From positions 1 through 29,747 of the IMG/VR virus record IMGVR_UViG_3300031578_000249: 29,747 nucleotides of DNA; one strand, 5' to 3'. Shown here in pieces: positions 13,813 through 22,553 of this stretch (position 1 is the stretch's first letter; each line of letters starts with the position of its first letter). A model generated the notes under the pieces. It was not told where the DNA came from. It was given only the letters and a program-made list of their open reading frames with translations, and ran no database searches. The DNA is from a virus. The position numbers were made by a program, and so were the translations under genes.

Positions 13813-14322
13813 ATGTCAATTTTAAACATAACATTTTCGGATTTCGGCAAAGGAAAATTTGAATTGCATGGTGGAATTTATGAACAACCAAAAATTCAAT
13901 CGTACATTGACAAATTTGAAAAACGTTATTTGTTAAAATTGTTCGGCGCGGAATTGTTTGGATTGTTTGAATCGGATTTGAGCAATGGACAACCACAAAC
14001 ACAACGATTTGTTGATGTGTTTGAATCGTTTGATTACGATGATGGATGTCGAATTGTTTCATCCGATGGAATTATTGAAATGTTGAAGGGATTTATTTAT
14101 TTTGAATATGTTCGTGACCTTATTTCGCAAATGTCGGTGAACGGAAACGTCAAGCCGGTTGGTGAAAATTCGGAAACGATTCAAATGTTCGAAACAACAT
14201 TGTTGACGCGTTACAATGACGCGGTGATGAATTTTCAAAACATTCAAAAATTCATGTGTGACAATTCATCCAATTATCGTGAATTCAATGGTGTTGGTGT
14301 TCGAACAATTTATTGGTCATGA
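13813..14322 (+). CDS. Putative head-tail connector protein
   Basis: 169 residues. Not matched to a named family with certainty, but it has the size, position and helix-rich character of the gp6-like adaptor that binds the portal (Y-I-D-K-F-E-K-R-Y-L-L-K-L-F-G near 30-45; G-F-I-Y-F-E-Y-V-R-D-L near 95-105). Related proteins follow the capsid gene in other Bacteroidota phages. The start codon overlaps a short inverted repeat ACATTG-AA-CAATGT. The end overlaps the next start (ATGA), so both are co-translated. Confidence 0.65.
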   Translation: MSILNITFSDFGKGKFELHGGIYEQPKIQSYIDKFEKRYLLKLFGAELFGLFESDLSNGQPQTQRFVDVFESFDYDDGCRIVSSDGIIEMLKGFIYFEYVRDLISQMSVNGNVKPVGENSETIQMFETTLLTRYNDAVMNFQNIQKFMCDNSSNYREFNGVGVRTIYWS

Positions 14323-14996
14323 AGGATGTCACAAAAATAATTCAATCCATTGTGGATGACATCGACAATTCAATTGTTGGTGAATTTGACGCGTTGGAAC
14401 AAAAAACGTTCGTGTGCAAAACAAAATGGTTGCGCGTCGGACAAAAAGTTGTTTCGACAGATGGTGAATTTATTGTGACTGAAATAAAACGTGACGAATG
14501 GATTGTTGCGGTTCCGGTTGGTCATTTGAACGATTTGAACGGATTGTTTTATATAAAAAATCCGTTTTATATAACCGGTACCAAATTGGCAACAAATCGT
14601 GAATGGACCATTGCGGACAACGATTTGACCGAAAAATTGCCGTTGATATGGATGTTGGAATTGATTTCGGAAACGATTTTTGGACGTGGTTCGAGTTATC
14701 AACGAACAATTAATGTTGAATTGTTTTTTTTGGATGAAACCGATCCATCACAATATTACACAATTGATCATCGTGAACAAGTTGTGGAACCGATGGAACG
14801 TTTGTTGGTTGAATTCATTGAAACAATAAACAGAAAACGCGAATTTGAAAACGTTGATGAATATCGAATCCGAACATTTTCGAGATTCGGAACAGAAAAT
14901 GACAATGGTGTTTTGCAAAATGTATTGGACGCGAATTTGTCCGGTTTAAAATTGGAATTCACATTGTCGAAATTTAAAGAAAATTGTATTTGTTAA
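14319..14996 (+). CDS. Putative tail completion/terminator-type structural protein
   Basis: 225 residues from the ATG at 14319, chosen over a TTG six bases upstream because it forms a stop-start overlap with the connector gene. The middle is beta-rich (K-W-L-R-V-G-Q-K-V-V-S, E-F-I-V-T-E-I) and the C-terminal part has an alpha/beta pattern seen in tail-completion proteins (N-V-E-L-F-F-L-D-E-T-D; L-K-L-E-F-T-L-S-K-F). It ends in C-I-C. Position between connector and major tail protein supports a head-tail joining or tail-terminator role. Function is inferred from order, not from a clear motif. Confidence 0.62.
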   Translation: MKDVTKIIQSIVDDIDNSIVGEFDALEQKTFVCKTKWLRVGQKVVSTDGEFIVTEIKRDEWIVAVPVGHLNDLNGLFYIKNPFYITGTKLATNREWTIADNDLTEKLPLIWMLELISETIFGRGSSYQRTINVELFFLDETDPSQYYTIDHREQVVEPMERLLVEFIETINRKREFENVDEYRIRTFSRFGTENDNGVLQNVLDANLSGLKLEFTLSKFKENCIC

Positions 14997-15018
14997 TAAA
15001 AATTAAAAACTAGAAATT

Positions 15019-15921
15019 ATGAATGTATGTGATTGCAAAGTTGGATTATCCAACACCGGACGTCCAAATTGTGTTCCGTTTCAATCGGTGACGTCAACGT
15101 TGATTTTGACGCCATTAGTGGGAAACGATGGTGTGAAAAATTCAATTAATTTGTTGGCACCAATTCCAAATTGGTCCGATTTAGTTAATCAACCGGATCC
15201 ATCAAAACGATGGTTTCCATTGCCTAAATTCGAAAATGTTGAATTGCCAAAAGCGGATTCGATATTTGAAGAGGCGAATAGCGGTCGAATGGTTTTCATT
15301 CGTCAAGGGAAACGATCATTTGCCGGTGAATTATGGGCGGAAGATTCAACACCCGAATTTTTGGGTAAATTAAGAAAATCACGATGTGTTGATTTTGGTG
15401 TGTTTATTGTTGACGTGAACGGAAATTTAATCGGTTCAAAAGTTGGTGACGAATTGTTTCCAATTCCGGTTGACAACTCGTCATTCGATCCAAAATTGAT
15501 GTTCGCGACAGATTCAACAACACAAAAAATCATGGTCGGATTTGATTTTGATCGTTTGTTTGATGAATCAACAATGAAAATGATCACACCAAACGAATCC
15601 GGAATCAATTTCAATGATTTGGATGGTTTGATTGACGTGTTGTTGACTATCAACACCATCACACAAACAAGCGCAGATTTAACGGCTGTTTTTTGTTATG
15701 GCACCGCGTACAATCCAACACCATTTGTTGGTGCAAATTCGTTGACAGATTGGTCAATTTCCGATGGAATCACAACGTTCAATCCGGACGCAATTGTTGA
15801 AACGGCAAATGGAAATTATAATTTAGACTATACATCACAAACAATTGGTGTTGGTGTTGAATTAACGTTTTCAGTAAACAAAACCGGATTTGAAGGTTCG
15901 GAAAGTGGAACAACAATTTAA
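15019..15921 (+). CDS. Putative major tail (tube) protein
   Basis: 300 residues. Predominantly beta with few charges, long glycine/serine/asparagine stretches and a C-terminal Ig-like portion (T-F-N-P-D-A-I-V-E-T-A-N-G-N-Y near 250-265) as often appended to tail tube proteins. The N-terminus has C4, C6 and C18, unusual for a tube protein. Position upstream of the tail chaperone-like genes and tape measure is that of the major tail protein. No specific catalytic motif. An outer tail-completion protein is a less likely alternative. Confidence 0.6.
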   Translation: MNVCDCKVGLSNTGRPNCVPFQSVTSTLILTPLVGNDGVKNSINLLAPIPNWSDLVNQPDPSKRWFPLPKFENVELPKADSIFEEANSGRMVFIRQGKRSFAGELWAEDSTPEFLGKLRKSRCVDFGVFIVDVNGNLIGSKVGDELFPIPVDNSSFDPKLMFATDSTTQKIMVGFDFDRLFDESTMKMITPNESGINFNDLDGLIDVLLTINTITQTSADLTAVFCYGTAYNPTPFVGANSLTDWSISDGITTFNPDAIVETANGNYNLDYTSQTIGVGVELTFSVNKTGFEGSESGTTI

Positions 15922-15931
15922 TATTTGAGAT

Positions 15932-16093
15932 ATGGACATAATAATTGGAAAACGAACAATCAATTCAAAAGTTTTTGAAGGGTTGACAATGAAACAAGCG
16001 GTTGAAAAATATCCAAATTTGGATGAAAAATTCATTCGTGAGGCGTTCAAAATAGCGAATCCGAATCGTTCACGTCCGAAATCAAAAAAATAA
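15932..16093 (+). CDS. Small basic protein, 53 residues
   Basis: A short gene that fills the gap after the tail tube candidate. It starts at ATG 15932, ten bases after the previous stop, and its codon use follows the phage pattern. The protein has an I-I-I-G-K start, a helix K-Q-A-V-E-K-Y-P-N-L-D-E-K-F-I-R-E-A-F-K and a strongly basic end (R-S-R-P-K-S-K-K). It may bind nucleic acid or the tail; no family is recognised. It is followed 18 bases later by the terminator stem at 16112. Confidence 0.55.
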   Translation: MDIIIGKRTINSKVFEGLTMKQAVEKYPNLDEKFIREAFKIANPNRSRPKSKK

Positions 16094-16111
16094 ATTGTTC
16101 AAAAAAAATGG

Positions 16112-16147
16112 AAATGGTGATGTTGAAAAATGTCACCATTTTTTTTT
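16112..16147 (+). terminator. Intrinsic terminator inside the structural region
   Basis: AAATGGTGA (16112-16120) pairs with TCACCATTT (16133-16141), followed by an unbroken run of T to 16147. This is a strong Rho-independent terminator located between the tail tube and tail chaperone/tape measure genes, and it is immediately followed by a new -7 box. Confidence 0.85.
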
Positions 16148-16148
16148 G

Positions 16149-16156
16149 TAACTTTG
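16149..16156 (+). promoter_or_regulatory. Late-type promoter core after the internal terminator
   Basis: TAACTTTG matches TAnnTTTG and is followed by TGAAAACATC, similar to the other late-type sites. It lies one base after the terminator T-run and 14 bases before the ATG at 16171. A TTG at 16123 is 23 bases upstream, slightly too far for a good -33 element. Confidence 0.5.
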
Positions 16157-16170
16157 TGAAAACATCAAAA

Positions 16171-16611
16171 ATGATTGGTGAAACATTGATTGAAAAACAA
16201 TTGCGTTTGGCGGTGTTGTTGGATGACGCAAAAACATGGTTTGACGTCCACAATGATCAAATAAAAGGTTTGATTTTGCGGTTGATTAAGGATGAACAAT
16301 TGGAAAAAAAAGGTGTTGACAAATTTGAACAAATTATTGGATTGTATTCAACAATGACAGAAATGATCAATCCGGAAAAAATTGCCGGAACACCATTCAC
16401 ATTGAAGGACACCGGACAATTTTTCAATTCAATGTTTGTTGAAGTTTTGACAAATGAATTGGTGATCCACGCGAACGCGGACAAAATGCAATCGTCAGAT
16501 TGGTGGACAACAAATATTTTGGGTTTGACAGAAAACAACTTAAATATTTACATTGATGAATTACGGAAAAAATATATTTCGTTCACGCGTTTCATTTTGG
16601 GAATCAATTGA
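16171..16611 (+). CDS. Putative tail assembly chaperone-like protein
   Basis: 146 residues from ATG 16171. The frame is open from an ATG at 16108, but that start lies inside the leader/terminator hairpin, so the downstream ATG after CATCAAAA is chosen. Helical protein with D-A-K-T-W-F-D-V-H near 19-27 and T-D-T-G-Q-F-F-N-S-M-like segment near 83-90. Its place, two genes before the tape measure, and the 58-base overlap of its frame with the next open frame fit the tail-chaperone position of siphoviruses. The F-N-S-M-F-V-E-V-L segment is also found in structural proteins, so a minor virion role is possible. Confidence 0.6.
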   Translation: MIGETLIEKQLRLAVLLDDAKTWFDVHNDQIKGLILRLIKDEQLEKKGVDKFEQIIGLYSTMTEMINPEKIAGTPFTLKDTGQFFNSMFVEVLTNELVIHANADKMQSSDWWTTNILGLTENNLNIYIDELRKKYISFTRFILGIN

Positions 16612-16615
16612 CGAA

Positions 16616-17020
16616 ATGGTTTTGTTTGATTGGAAAAATTGCATGGATGGAAAAATTGAATTTGTGAACAAAGAACGAAAAAAACATCCGGACAATTTTA
16701 AGCAATGGGAAAAATTACATGATGAATTTTTGGTTCGTTTTGGAATTAGTGCAAAATTTGAAAATTATTTGAATTTAATTCGTAAAAAATCGGTTTTGGA
16801 ATGTGATGTTGTTTTGACCGGTGATCGATTCAAATTGAATAAAATTGAAATATTAAAACAAAAAATTGAATCATTAAAAATGAATTTTGGTGATGGTTTG
16901 ACAATTGAAAAATCATTGATCCATTTGTCAAAATGGTTGGGTTTTCAATTAAAAATAAAAGAAATAAAAGTTGTTGAATTTTATGAAATAGTTGACGAAT
17001 ATGGCACAAGGACAAATTAA
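16616..17020 (+). CDS. Second pre-tape-measure protein (tail chaperone candidate)
   Basis: 134 residues from ATG 16616, four bases after the previous stop; the frame remains open back to 16553 (TTG/ATG at 16553/16556). The start M-V-L-F-D-W-K-N-C-M-D-G-K is favoured because related proteins ahead of tape measures in Flavobacteria-type phages, as remembered, begin with a similar L-x-D-W-x-K-C-x-x-G pattern, and also share the block L-I-H-L-S-K-W-L-G-F found here near 105-115. Predicted helical. The end overlaps the tape measure start by 20 bases. A role as tail assembly chaperone is inferred from position. Confidence 0.62.
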   Translation: MVLFDWKNCMDGKIEFVNKERKKHPDNFKQWEKLHDEFLVRFGISAKFENYLNLIRKKSVLECDVVLTGDRFKLNKIEILKQKIESLKMNFGDGLTIEKSLIHLSKWLGFQLKIKEIKVVEFYEIVDEYGTRTN

Positions 17021-20000
17021 GAGGTCGGAAATAGCGGAATCCGATTTATATAAAGAAATAAGAGATTCAGCACAAAAAACAATTCAGCAATTGAATTTGA
17101 TGAACGCGTCATTGAAACAAAGCGCGGAAATAATCAAAAACGAATTGTCTGTTGGTTTGGAAAAAACCACAAAAGGAATTCAGAACGTCACAAACGCGTC
17201 GATTCAGTCAGAAAAAATTATGCAACAATCGATTAAAACGGAACAAGAAAAAACGAAGTTGCAAAAAGAAATGTTGAAAGCGGACCAAGAAATTCAAAAA
17301 GTCGAACAACAAAAACAAAAAACCAAACAAACGCAATTGAAAACGGATCAACAATTGAACCGCGAAAAAGAACGTCAAGAAAAATTGAATGAAAAACAAT
17401 TAAAACAAACAAAGGACCAAAACAACGCATATCAACAACTAGTTATTCAAACAAGAAATCAAAAAAACGAATCAAAACGTTTAGGTGCGGAAATGTTGAA
17501 ATTGGAACAATCCGGTCGAAAAAATTCCGCCGAATACAGAAAACTATCAAAGGAATTTCAGAATGTCACACGTTCGGCGCAAAAAGGTGATCAACAATTG
17601 AAAAAATTGGATCGACAAGTTGGTGACAATTTCCGGAATGTGGGAAATTATCGTTCGGCGTTGGGTAAATTGACCGGCGCGTTGTCATCAATGGGTTTGG
17701 CGTTTGGTTCGGCAATGATTATTCGAAACGTGTTCAATGTTGTGAAGGATTTTGATCAAGCACAAGCGAATTTGTCATCCGTTTTGGGTGTGACGAGAAC
17801 CGAAATGACAGAATTGACAGAAACCGCAAAACGTTTGGGCGCAACAACAAAATTCACCGCGTCACAAGTTAGTGAATTGCAATTGGAATTTGCAAAATTA
17901 GGTTTTTCACAAGAGGAAATAAACAATGTGACCGACGCAACATTGCAGTTGGCGAGTGCGTCGGGAACGGATTTGTCGAACGCCGCCGCAATTGTTGGTG
18001 CAAATGTTCGCGCATTTGGTTTGTCAACATTAGAAACACAACGCGTTGTTGATGTCATGGCAAAATCATTCACGTCATCATCATTAGACATTGACAAGTT
18101 TTCAACGGCGTTGGGAATTGTTGGTCCAATTGCGAAATCATCCGGTCGAACAATCGAACAAACAACCGCAATGATTGGAACATTGACGGATCGAGGAATT
18201 GACGCGTCCACCGCCGGAACCGGTTTAAGAAATGTGTTTTTGGAGTTGGCAAAAACCGGAATGACGTTTGAACAAGCAATGGACCAAATAAACAACGCAA
18301 CAGATAAAAACGCGGTTGCATTGGATTTGTTTGGAAAACGTGGTGCGGTGATTGGAACAATTTTGGCGGAAACCGGTGATGACGTCGCAACATTAACCGA
18401 AAAATTAAATAATGCCGGTGGTTCGGCGCAAACAATGGCGTTGAAACAATTGGACACATTGTCCGGATCATTAGACATTTTGAATTCGGCGTGGGAAGGT
18501 TATATTTTAGGCGCGTCAGAATCCGGCGGTGTGACCGATACATTGAAAGATTTTATCATGTCATTGGCGGAAAATTTGGAAACAATTTTGGATGTCGTGG
18601 TGAATGTTGGAAAAATGTTCATTTGGTATAAGGGTGTCACATTGGCGCAAATTGGCGTTAATAAAATTTTAGCGTCATCATTTTTACAAGGTGCAAAAAA
18701 CATGGGCGTCATGAAAGGCGCAACGCAAATTTTAGGAAATTCGATTCGTCAATTGGGTTCATTCATAAAAACAAACATTGTCGGAATTGCATTGATGGGA
18801 ATCATGGAATTGGTTCGTGAATTTTCTAATTTGAATGAAATTGCCGGAACAACATCGGACGCAATGAATAACATTGCCGAATCACAATCAAATTTGGCAA
18901 ATGAAAGCGCAAAAGAGGTTCGACAAGTCAGAAACTTATTTTCCGCATTGCGTGACACAAATCCGGAATCAAAAGAACGTTTGAATTTGATGAACACGAT
19001 CAATTCAAAGTACAAAACAACGTTAGGAAATTACAAATCCGAAGTTGAATTTTTAAACGCAATAACAGAAGCGGAAAAAAATCTAATTGAGCAAATCGGA
19101 CAACGAACACAATTGAAATCAAAACAAATTGCGTTTGAATTGTTGTCAGAAGAAATGGCAAAAATCCAATTTGAAGTTGATAAAAGCGCGAAAGCAATTC
19201 AGCAATTTTACAAAGGTTCATTCGGTGAACAAGCATTGAAAAATTTATTTGACAAATTCGGTGCAACCGGAATTAATGAATTGGAAAATATATTTGACGC
19301 GTGGCAATCACAATTGGACGAAATCACACCATTGTTCAATGTTGCGCGTGAATCTTATGAAAAAACATTGTTGGAAATGGAAAAAACCGGTGAAGGTGTT
19401 TCGATTCCATTATTTCCAACCGGTGATGAAGGTGATGAAGGTGATGATAAAGCGGTTGAATCATTCATGGACCGAATCAAAAAAGTTGCATTAAAGAAAA
19501 AAGAAATTGACGATTTGTTGGTTTCCGATATTCCGGACGCGCAATCATCATTGGATGAACGAATGAAGGTTCAAACCGATTCAATCGAACGTGAATTGCA
19601 AAAACAAACAATTGAATTGAAACAACAATTGTTGGATCGTGAAATCACACAAGAACAATTTGACGAAAAAATTATTCAATTACAAATTGAATCATTGGAA
19701 AAACAACGTCAACTACTAATTGACTATGGAAACGACGTTGTTGAAATTGATGAAAAAATATTGGACAAAAAGTTGGAATTGTTGCAGAAACAAGAAAAGG
19801 AAACAGAAAAAACAACCACAAAAGAAACCGAAACAATAAAAATTTCAGCAGATGAACAAATCAAAATCATTGAATCATTGACCGACGCGTTTGAACGTTT
19901 GGCAGATCGTCGAATTGATAAATTGGATCAAGAAATGACAAAGGCAAAACAACGTTTTGATTTGTATTCAGAATTGGCGAAATCCGGAAACATCAACGCG

Positions 20001-20597
20001 CAACAATCATTAGCAGAAGAACAACGAATCATTGATGAATCACAACGTCAAAAAGAACGATTAGAAAAACAAAAACAACGTGTTCAATTGGTTTCCGGCG
20101 CATTGCAATCGTATATTCGAAACGCCGATGATCCGGATGTCAAAAATCCATTGGTAAAAACAATCACCGATGTTTCATTGTTGACACAATTCATTCAATC
20201 ATTGCCGGCGTTTGAAAAAGGTATTGAGGACACCGGAACAAATGGAAATGGTGTTGATGGCAAAGGTGGATTTTTGTCAATATTACATCCAAACGAACGT
20301 GTTTTGACAAAGGACCAAAACAAAAATGTTGGTGAAATTTCGAATGATGAATTGTCCAATTTAGCGTTGAAATACAGAAACGGCGAATTGGAATCAATCA
20401 TCAATGTCAACAACACGAAATCCGATCCGGAAAACAATGAAATTGTCAATCGATTAAAATCGTTAGAACAAACAATTCGAAACAAACCGGAAACAAACAT
20501 TGAATTGGAACGAATCGTTGATGGTGCGTTGACAATTGTTCGGACCACAAAAAGAGGAAATACAAAAGTTTTTAACAGATACCGAACCGAACAATGA
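17001..20597 (+). CDS. Tail tape measure protein (TP901/PhageMin type)
   Basis: 1198 residues from ATG 17001 (a TTG nine bases upstream is less likely). The N-terminus is a long coiled coil (about 40-150, Lys/Gln/Glu-rich). Residues about 220-430 carry the TP901-type tape measure core: S-V-L-G-V-T-R-T-E-M, A-T-T-K-F-T-A-S-Q-V, G-A-N-V-R-A-F-G, S-L-D-I-D-K-F-S-T-A-L, and T-D-R-G-I-D-A-S-T-A-G-T-G-L-R-N-V-F. A hydrophobic region near 520-605 may insert in the host membrane. A second coiled coil lies at about 830-1030. The C-terminus contains the G-G-F-L-S-I-L-H-P-N-E-R-V-L-T motif common to these proteins. Length suggests a long non-contractile tail. Its stop overlaps the next start (ATGA). Confidence 0.93.
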   Translation: MAQGQIKRSEIAESDLYKEIRDSAQKTIQQLNLMNASLKQSAEIIKNELSVGLEKTTKGIQNVTNASIQSEKIMQQSIKTEQEKTKLQKEMLKADQEIQKVEQQKQKTKQTQLKTDQQLNREKERQEKLNEKQLKQTKDQNNAYQQLVIQTRNQKNESKRLGAEMLKLEQSGRKNSAEYRKLSKEFQNVTRSAQKGDQQLKKLDRQVGDNFRNVGNYRSALGKLTGALSSMGLAFGSAMIIRNVFNVVKDFDQAQANLSSVLGVTRTEMTELTETAKRLGATTKFTASQVSELQLEFAKLGFSQEEINNVTDATLQLASASGTDLSNAAAIVGANVRAFGLSTLETQRVVDVMAKSFTSSSLDIDKFSTALGIVGPIAKSSGRTIEQTTAMIGTLTDRGIDASTAGTGLRNVFLELAKTGMTFEQAMDQINNATDKNAVALDLFGKRGAVIGTILAETGDDVATLTEKLNNAGGSAQTMALKQLDTLSGSLDILNSAWEGYILGASESGGVTDTLKDFIMSLAENLETILDVVVNVGKMFIWYKGVTLAQIGVNKILASSFLQGAKNMGVMKGATQILGNSIRQLGSFIKTNIVGIALMGIMELVREFSNLNEIAGTTSDAMNNIAESQSNLANESAKEVRQVRNLFSALRDTNPESKERLNLMNTINSKYKTTLGNYKSEVEFLNAITEAEKNLIEQIGQRTQLKSKQIAFELLSEEMAKIQFEVDKSAKAIQQFYKGSFGEQALKNLFDKFGATGINELENIFDAWQSQLDEITPLFNVARESYEKTLLEMEKTGEGVSIPLFPTGDEGDEGDDKAVESFMDRIKKVALKKKEIDDLLVSDIPDAQSSLDERMKVQTDSIERELQKQTIELKQQLLDREITQEQFDEKIIQLQIESLEKQRQLLIDYGNDVVEIDEKILDKKLELLQKQEKETEKTTTKETETIKISADEQIKIIESLTDAFERLADRRIDKLDQEMTKAKQRFDLYSELAKSGNINAQQSLAEEQRIIDESQRQKERLEKQKQRVQLVSGALQSYIRNADDPDVKNPLVKTITDVSLLTQFIQSLPAFEKGIEDTGTNGNGVDGKGGFLSILHPNERVLTKDQNKNVGEISNDELSNLALKYRNGELESIINVNNTKSDPENNEIVNRLKSLEQTIRNKPETNIELERIVDGALTIVRTTKRGNTKVFNRYRTEQ

Positions 20598-22309
20598 AAC
20601 ATTTTTTGAATGGAATCGAGGTTTCACCGCGTAACGTTTTAGAATTTGGATTGACATCCACATTCACCGGACAACCGGACATTTTGAGAATGGACGCGGA
20701 CAAAATTATTTTGCCACGCGAGGCGAAACAAATAATTGATCAACACATTTCAACATTGGGTTTTTTTGAAGGAATTCCTTATGAAATCCAAATGGGAAAC
20801 AATATCACATTGCAATATTATGTTGATTTGTCAGATGACGCAATTTTTCGTGATTATGAAATAGAGGTCAAAATAAAAAAACGCGGTGGATTTGACAATT
20901 TTTTCGAAAACGCAAATGGAACATCGTTTGAATTAATGGCGTCAAAAGGTGTTCAATTCAATTTGATTGACATTCCTTTTTTAGTGATTCCGGATGACAT
21001 TGTTTCGCGAATTGTTGGTTTGTCAATTTCATTGTTTTCGTTAACTAATATTTTATTTCAAACAATTCGTGAAATATCCGACACAATTTCGGAAATTACT
21101 GAGGCGGTCACGCCAAATGTCGCGGTTCCACCGGCTCCACCATTAGGACATATTATCATGTTGTTTGTTCGTGCAACGGCGCGAATTGTTTATTTGGCGT
21201 TGTTATTAGTTGCAATTATAAATTTGGCAACGCAATTGTTCGAGGTTGTTTTTCCAAAAATTAGATTTTTAAAAGGTTGCACAATCAAAAATTTGATTCA
21301 AACCGGATGTCAGTTTTTAGGTTATCAATTAAATTCAACATTGTTGGACCAATGGTCAAATTTGGCAATTTTACCGGTTCCATTAATTAAAGAAAAAAAA
21401 TCAATTTTTCAGTTTTTAGAAAATGATTTGAACGCGTCATTTACAAAAGGTTATCCGACCGCGTCCGATACGACGCCAACATTGGGTTTGTTGATTGACG
21501 CGGTTGAAACAATGTTCAACGCGCGAACACGCGTGTTCAATGGTGTTGTTCAAATTGAACGTCGTGATTTTTGGTCCACAACAACACAAAACCAAATCAT
21601 TCCGGCGTTGAATTTACAAGATATTAGACAAAGTGAAACGCGTTTCAATACTGATTCAGTTTTCAAACGTTCATATATTCGATATTTGGTTGATTTTTCA
21701 GACATTCATACAATTGACCAATATGATCCATCCGACGCCGAATTTTCAACCGAACCAACAAACATTGTGAATCCGGATTTAGTCACAATAAAAGGATTGA
21801 ACAACATTCAAATTCCGTTTGCGTTGGGTGTTCGAAAAAACGAATTGAATTTTGTTGAAAAATTCGCAAAATCATTGTTTCAAATTGTTGATGTTGTTGT
21901 TAATGCCGTTGGCGGTTCATCAAATTTTGTTGCACAAATACAAAATCGAATTGGGGTGACGCAAATTTCACAACCATTTTTCAGTCAATCAAAAATTTTA
22001 TTTCAAGTTAACGGAAAACAACCGGTTAATTATTTAGATAAAATTAGCGCGTTTGAAATATATCAAAATTATCACAAAATAGACGAAATTAATTTGAATG
22101 GTCAAAAAATATTTGAAAACGCGCCGGTGCGAATGTCTGAAAATGATTTCGTAAATTTGTTGAACAATAATTTTGCGGAAATTGATGGTGTTGTTTGTGA
22201 GATTTTGACAATTCGTTTCAATGATGAAAAATCATTGGCTACAATTACATATCAAATACCGAACAATTACGCCGTTGGCAAAGTTAACATAATAACAATA
22301 AACGATTAA
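20594..22309 (+). CDS. Distal tail/baseplate protein with hydrophobic segments
   Basis: 571 residues, not assigned to a named family. The first gene after the tape measure normally encodes the distal tail or hub protein. The N-terminal 130 residues are beta-rich. Two long hydrophobic stretches (about 136-158 and 185-220, the second with L-A-L-L-L-V-A-I-I) are surprising in a virion protein; they could insert into the host membrane during DNA entry. The rest is mixed with R-I-R-Y-L-V-D-F-S-D-like strands and ends in beta-rich sequence. Start codon overlaps the tape measure stop, so translation is coupled. Confidence 0.65.
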   Translation: MKHFLNGIEVSPRNVLEFGLTSTFTGQPDILRMDADKIILPREAKQIIDQHISTLGFFEGIPYEIQMGNNITLQYYVDLSDDAIFRDYEIEVKIKKRGGFDNFFENANGTSFELMASKGVQFNLIDIPFLVIPDDIVSRIVGLSISLFSLTNILFQTIREISDTISEITEAVTPNVAVPPAPPLGHIIMLFVRATARIVYLALLLVAIINLATQLFEVVFPKIRFLKGCTIKNLIQTGCQFLGYQLNSTLLDQWSNLAILPVPLIKEKKSIFQFLENDLNASFTKGYPTASDTTPTLGLLIDAVETMFNARTRVFNGVVQIERRDFWSTTTQNQIIPALNLQDIRQSETRFNTDSVFKRSYIRYLVDFSDIHTIDQYDPSDAEFSTEPTNIVNPDLVTIKGLNNIQIPFALGVRKNELNFVEKFAKSLFQIVDVVVNAVGGSSNFVAQIQNRIGVTQISQPFFSQSKILFQVNGKQPVNYLDKISAFEIYQNYHKIDEINLNGQKIFENAPVRMSENDFVNLLNNNFAEIDGVVCEILTIRFNDEKSLATITYQIPNNYAVGKVNIITIND

Positions 22310-22313
22310 ACAG

Positions 22314-22553
22314 ATGGACAATTTTGAAAAAAACGCGAATGAAACAATCAATTTGGTCAATCAATTATCGGTCAATTTGAATTCATTAATTAAGGATCAA
22401 AACAATTTGATCAATCAATTGCCGGTTGAAATGCGTGAAAAATTAACAACGGAACAATCCGAAATCAATTCAATCATGAATCATGTGAAAAATGGTGACG
22501 TTGAATCATTAATCAAATTATCGAAACGATATGCCAACACAAATTCAAAATAA
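22314..22553 (+). CDS. Small coiled-coil protein, 79 residues
   Basis: Not recognised. Heptad-like pattern rich in Asn, Leu and Glu (N-L-V-N-Q-L-S-V-N-L-N-S-L) suggests a helical coiled coil, with a basic C-terminus (S-K-R-Y-A-N-T-N-S-K). It is packed between two large tail genes: four bases after one and overlapping the next by 23 bases. It may be a minor tail component or an assembly factor. Codon use is phage-like. Confidence 0.65.
   Translation: MDNFEKNANETINLVNQLSVNLNSLIKDQNNLINQLPVEMREKLTTEQSEINSIMNHVKNGDVESLIKLSKRYANTNSK

Noticed and set aside
13803-13816. Inverted repeat ACATTG-AA-CAATGT over the connector gene start
   Set aside because: The loop of two bases is too short for a stable hairpin and there is only a single TTGAACAA-like unit, so it was not listed as a regulatory site.
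16108-16170. Upstream extension of the tail chaperone-like gene to the ATG at 16108
   Set aside because: The extension would be encoded by the terminator stem and T-run and would place the promoter core inside the gene.
17756-18478. A 240-codon open frame on the - strand inside the tape measure gene
   Set aside because: It mirrors the codon bias of the + strand gene (few TA steps give few stops on either strand), lacks a leader and has a low-complexity Ala/Val/Ser/Asn composition with no recognisable domain.
17001-20597. Repeats in the tape measure gene considered as a CRISPR array or tandem repeat
   Set aside because: The recurring words (AACAATTG, AAAACAA) reflect Gln/Lys/Leu-rich coiled coil coding, without constant spacer length or exact repeats.
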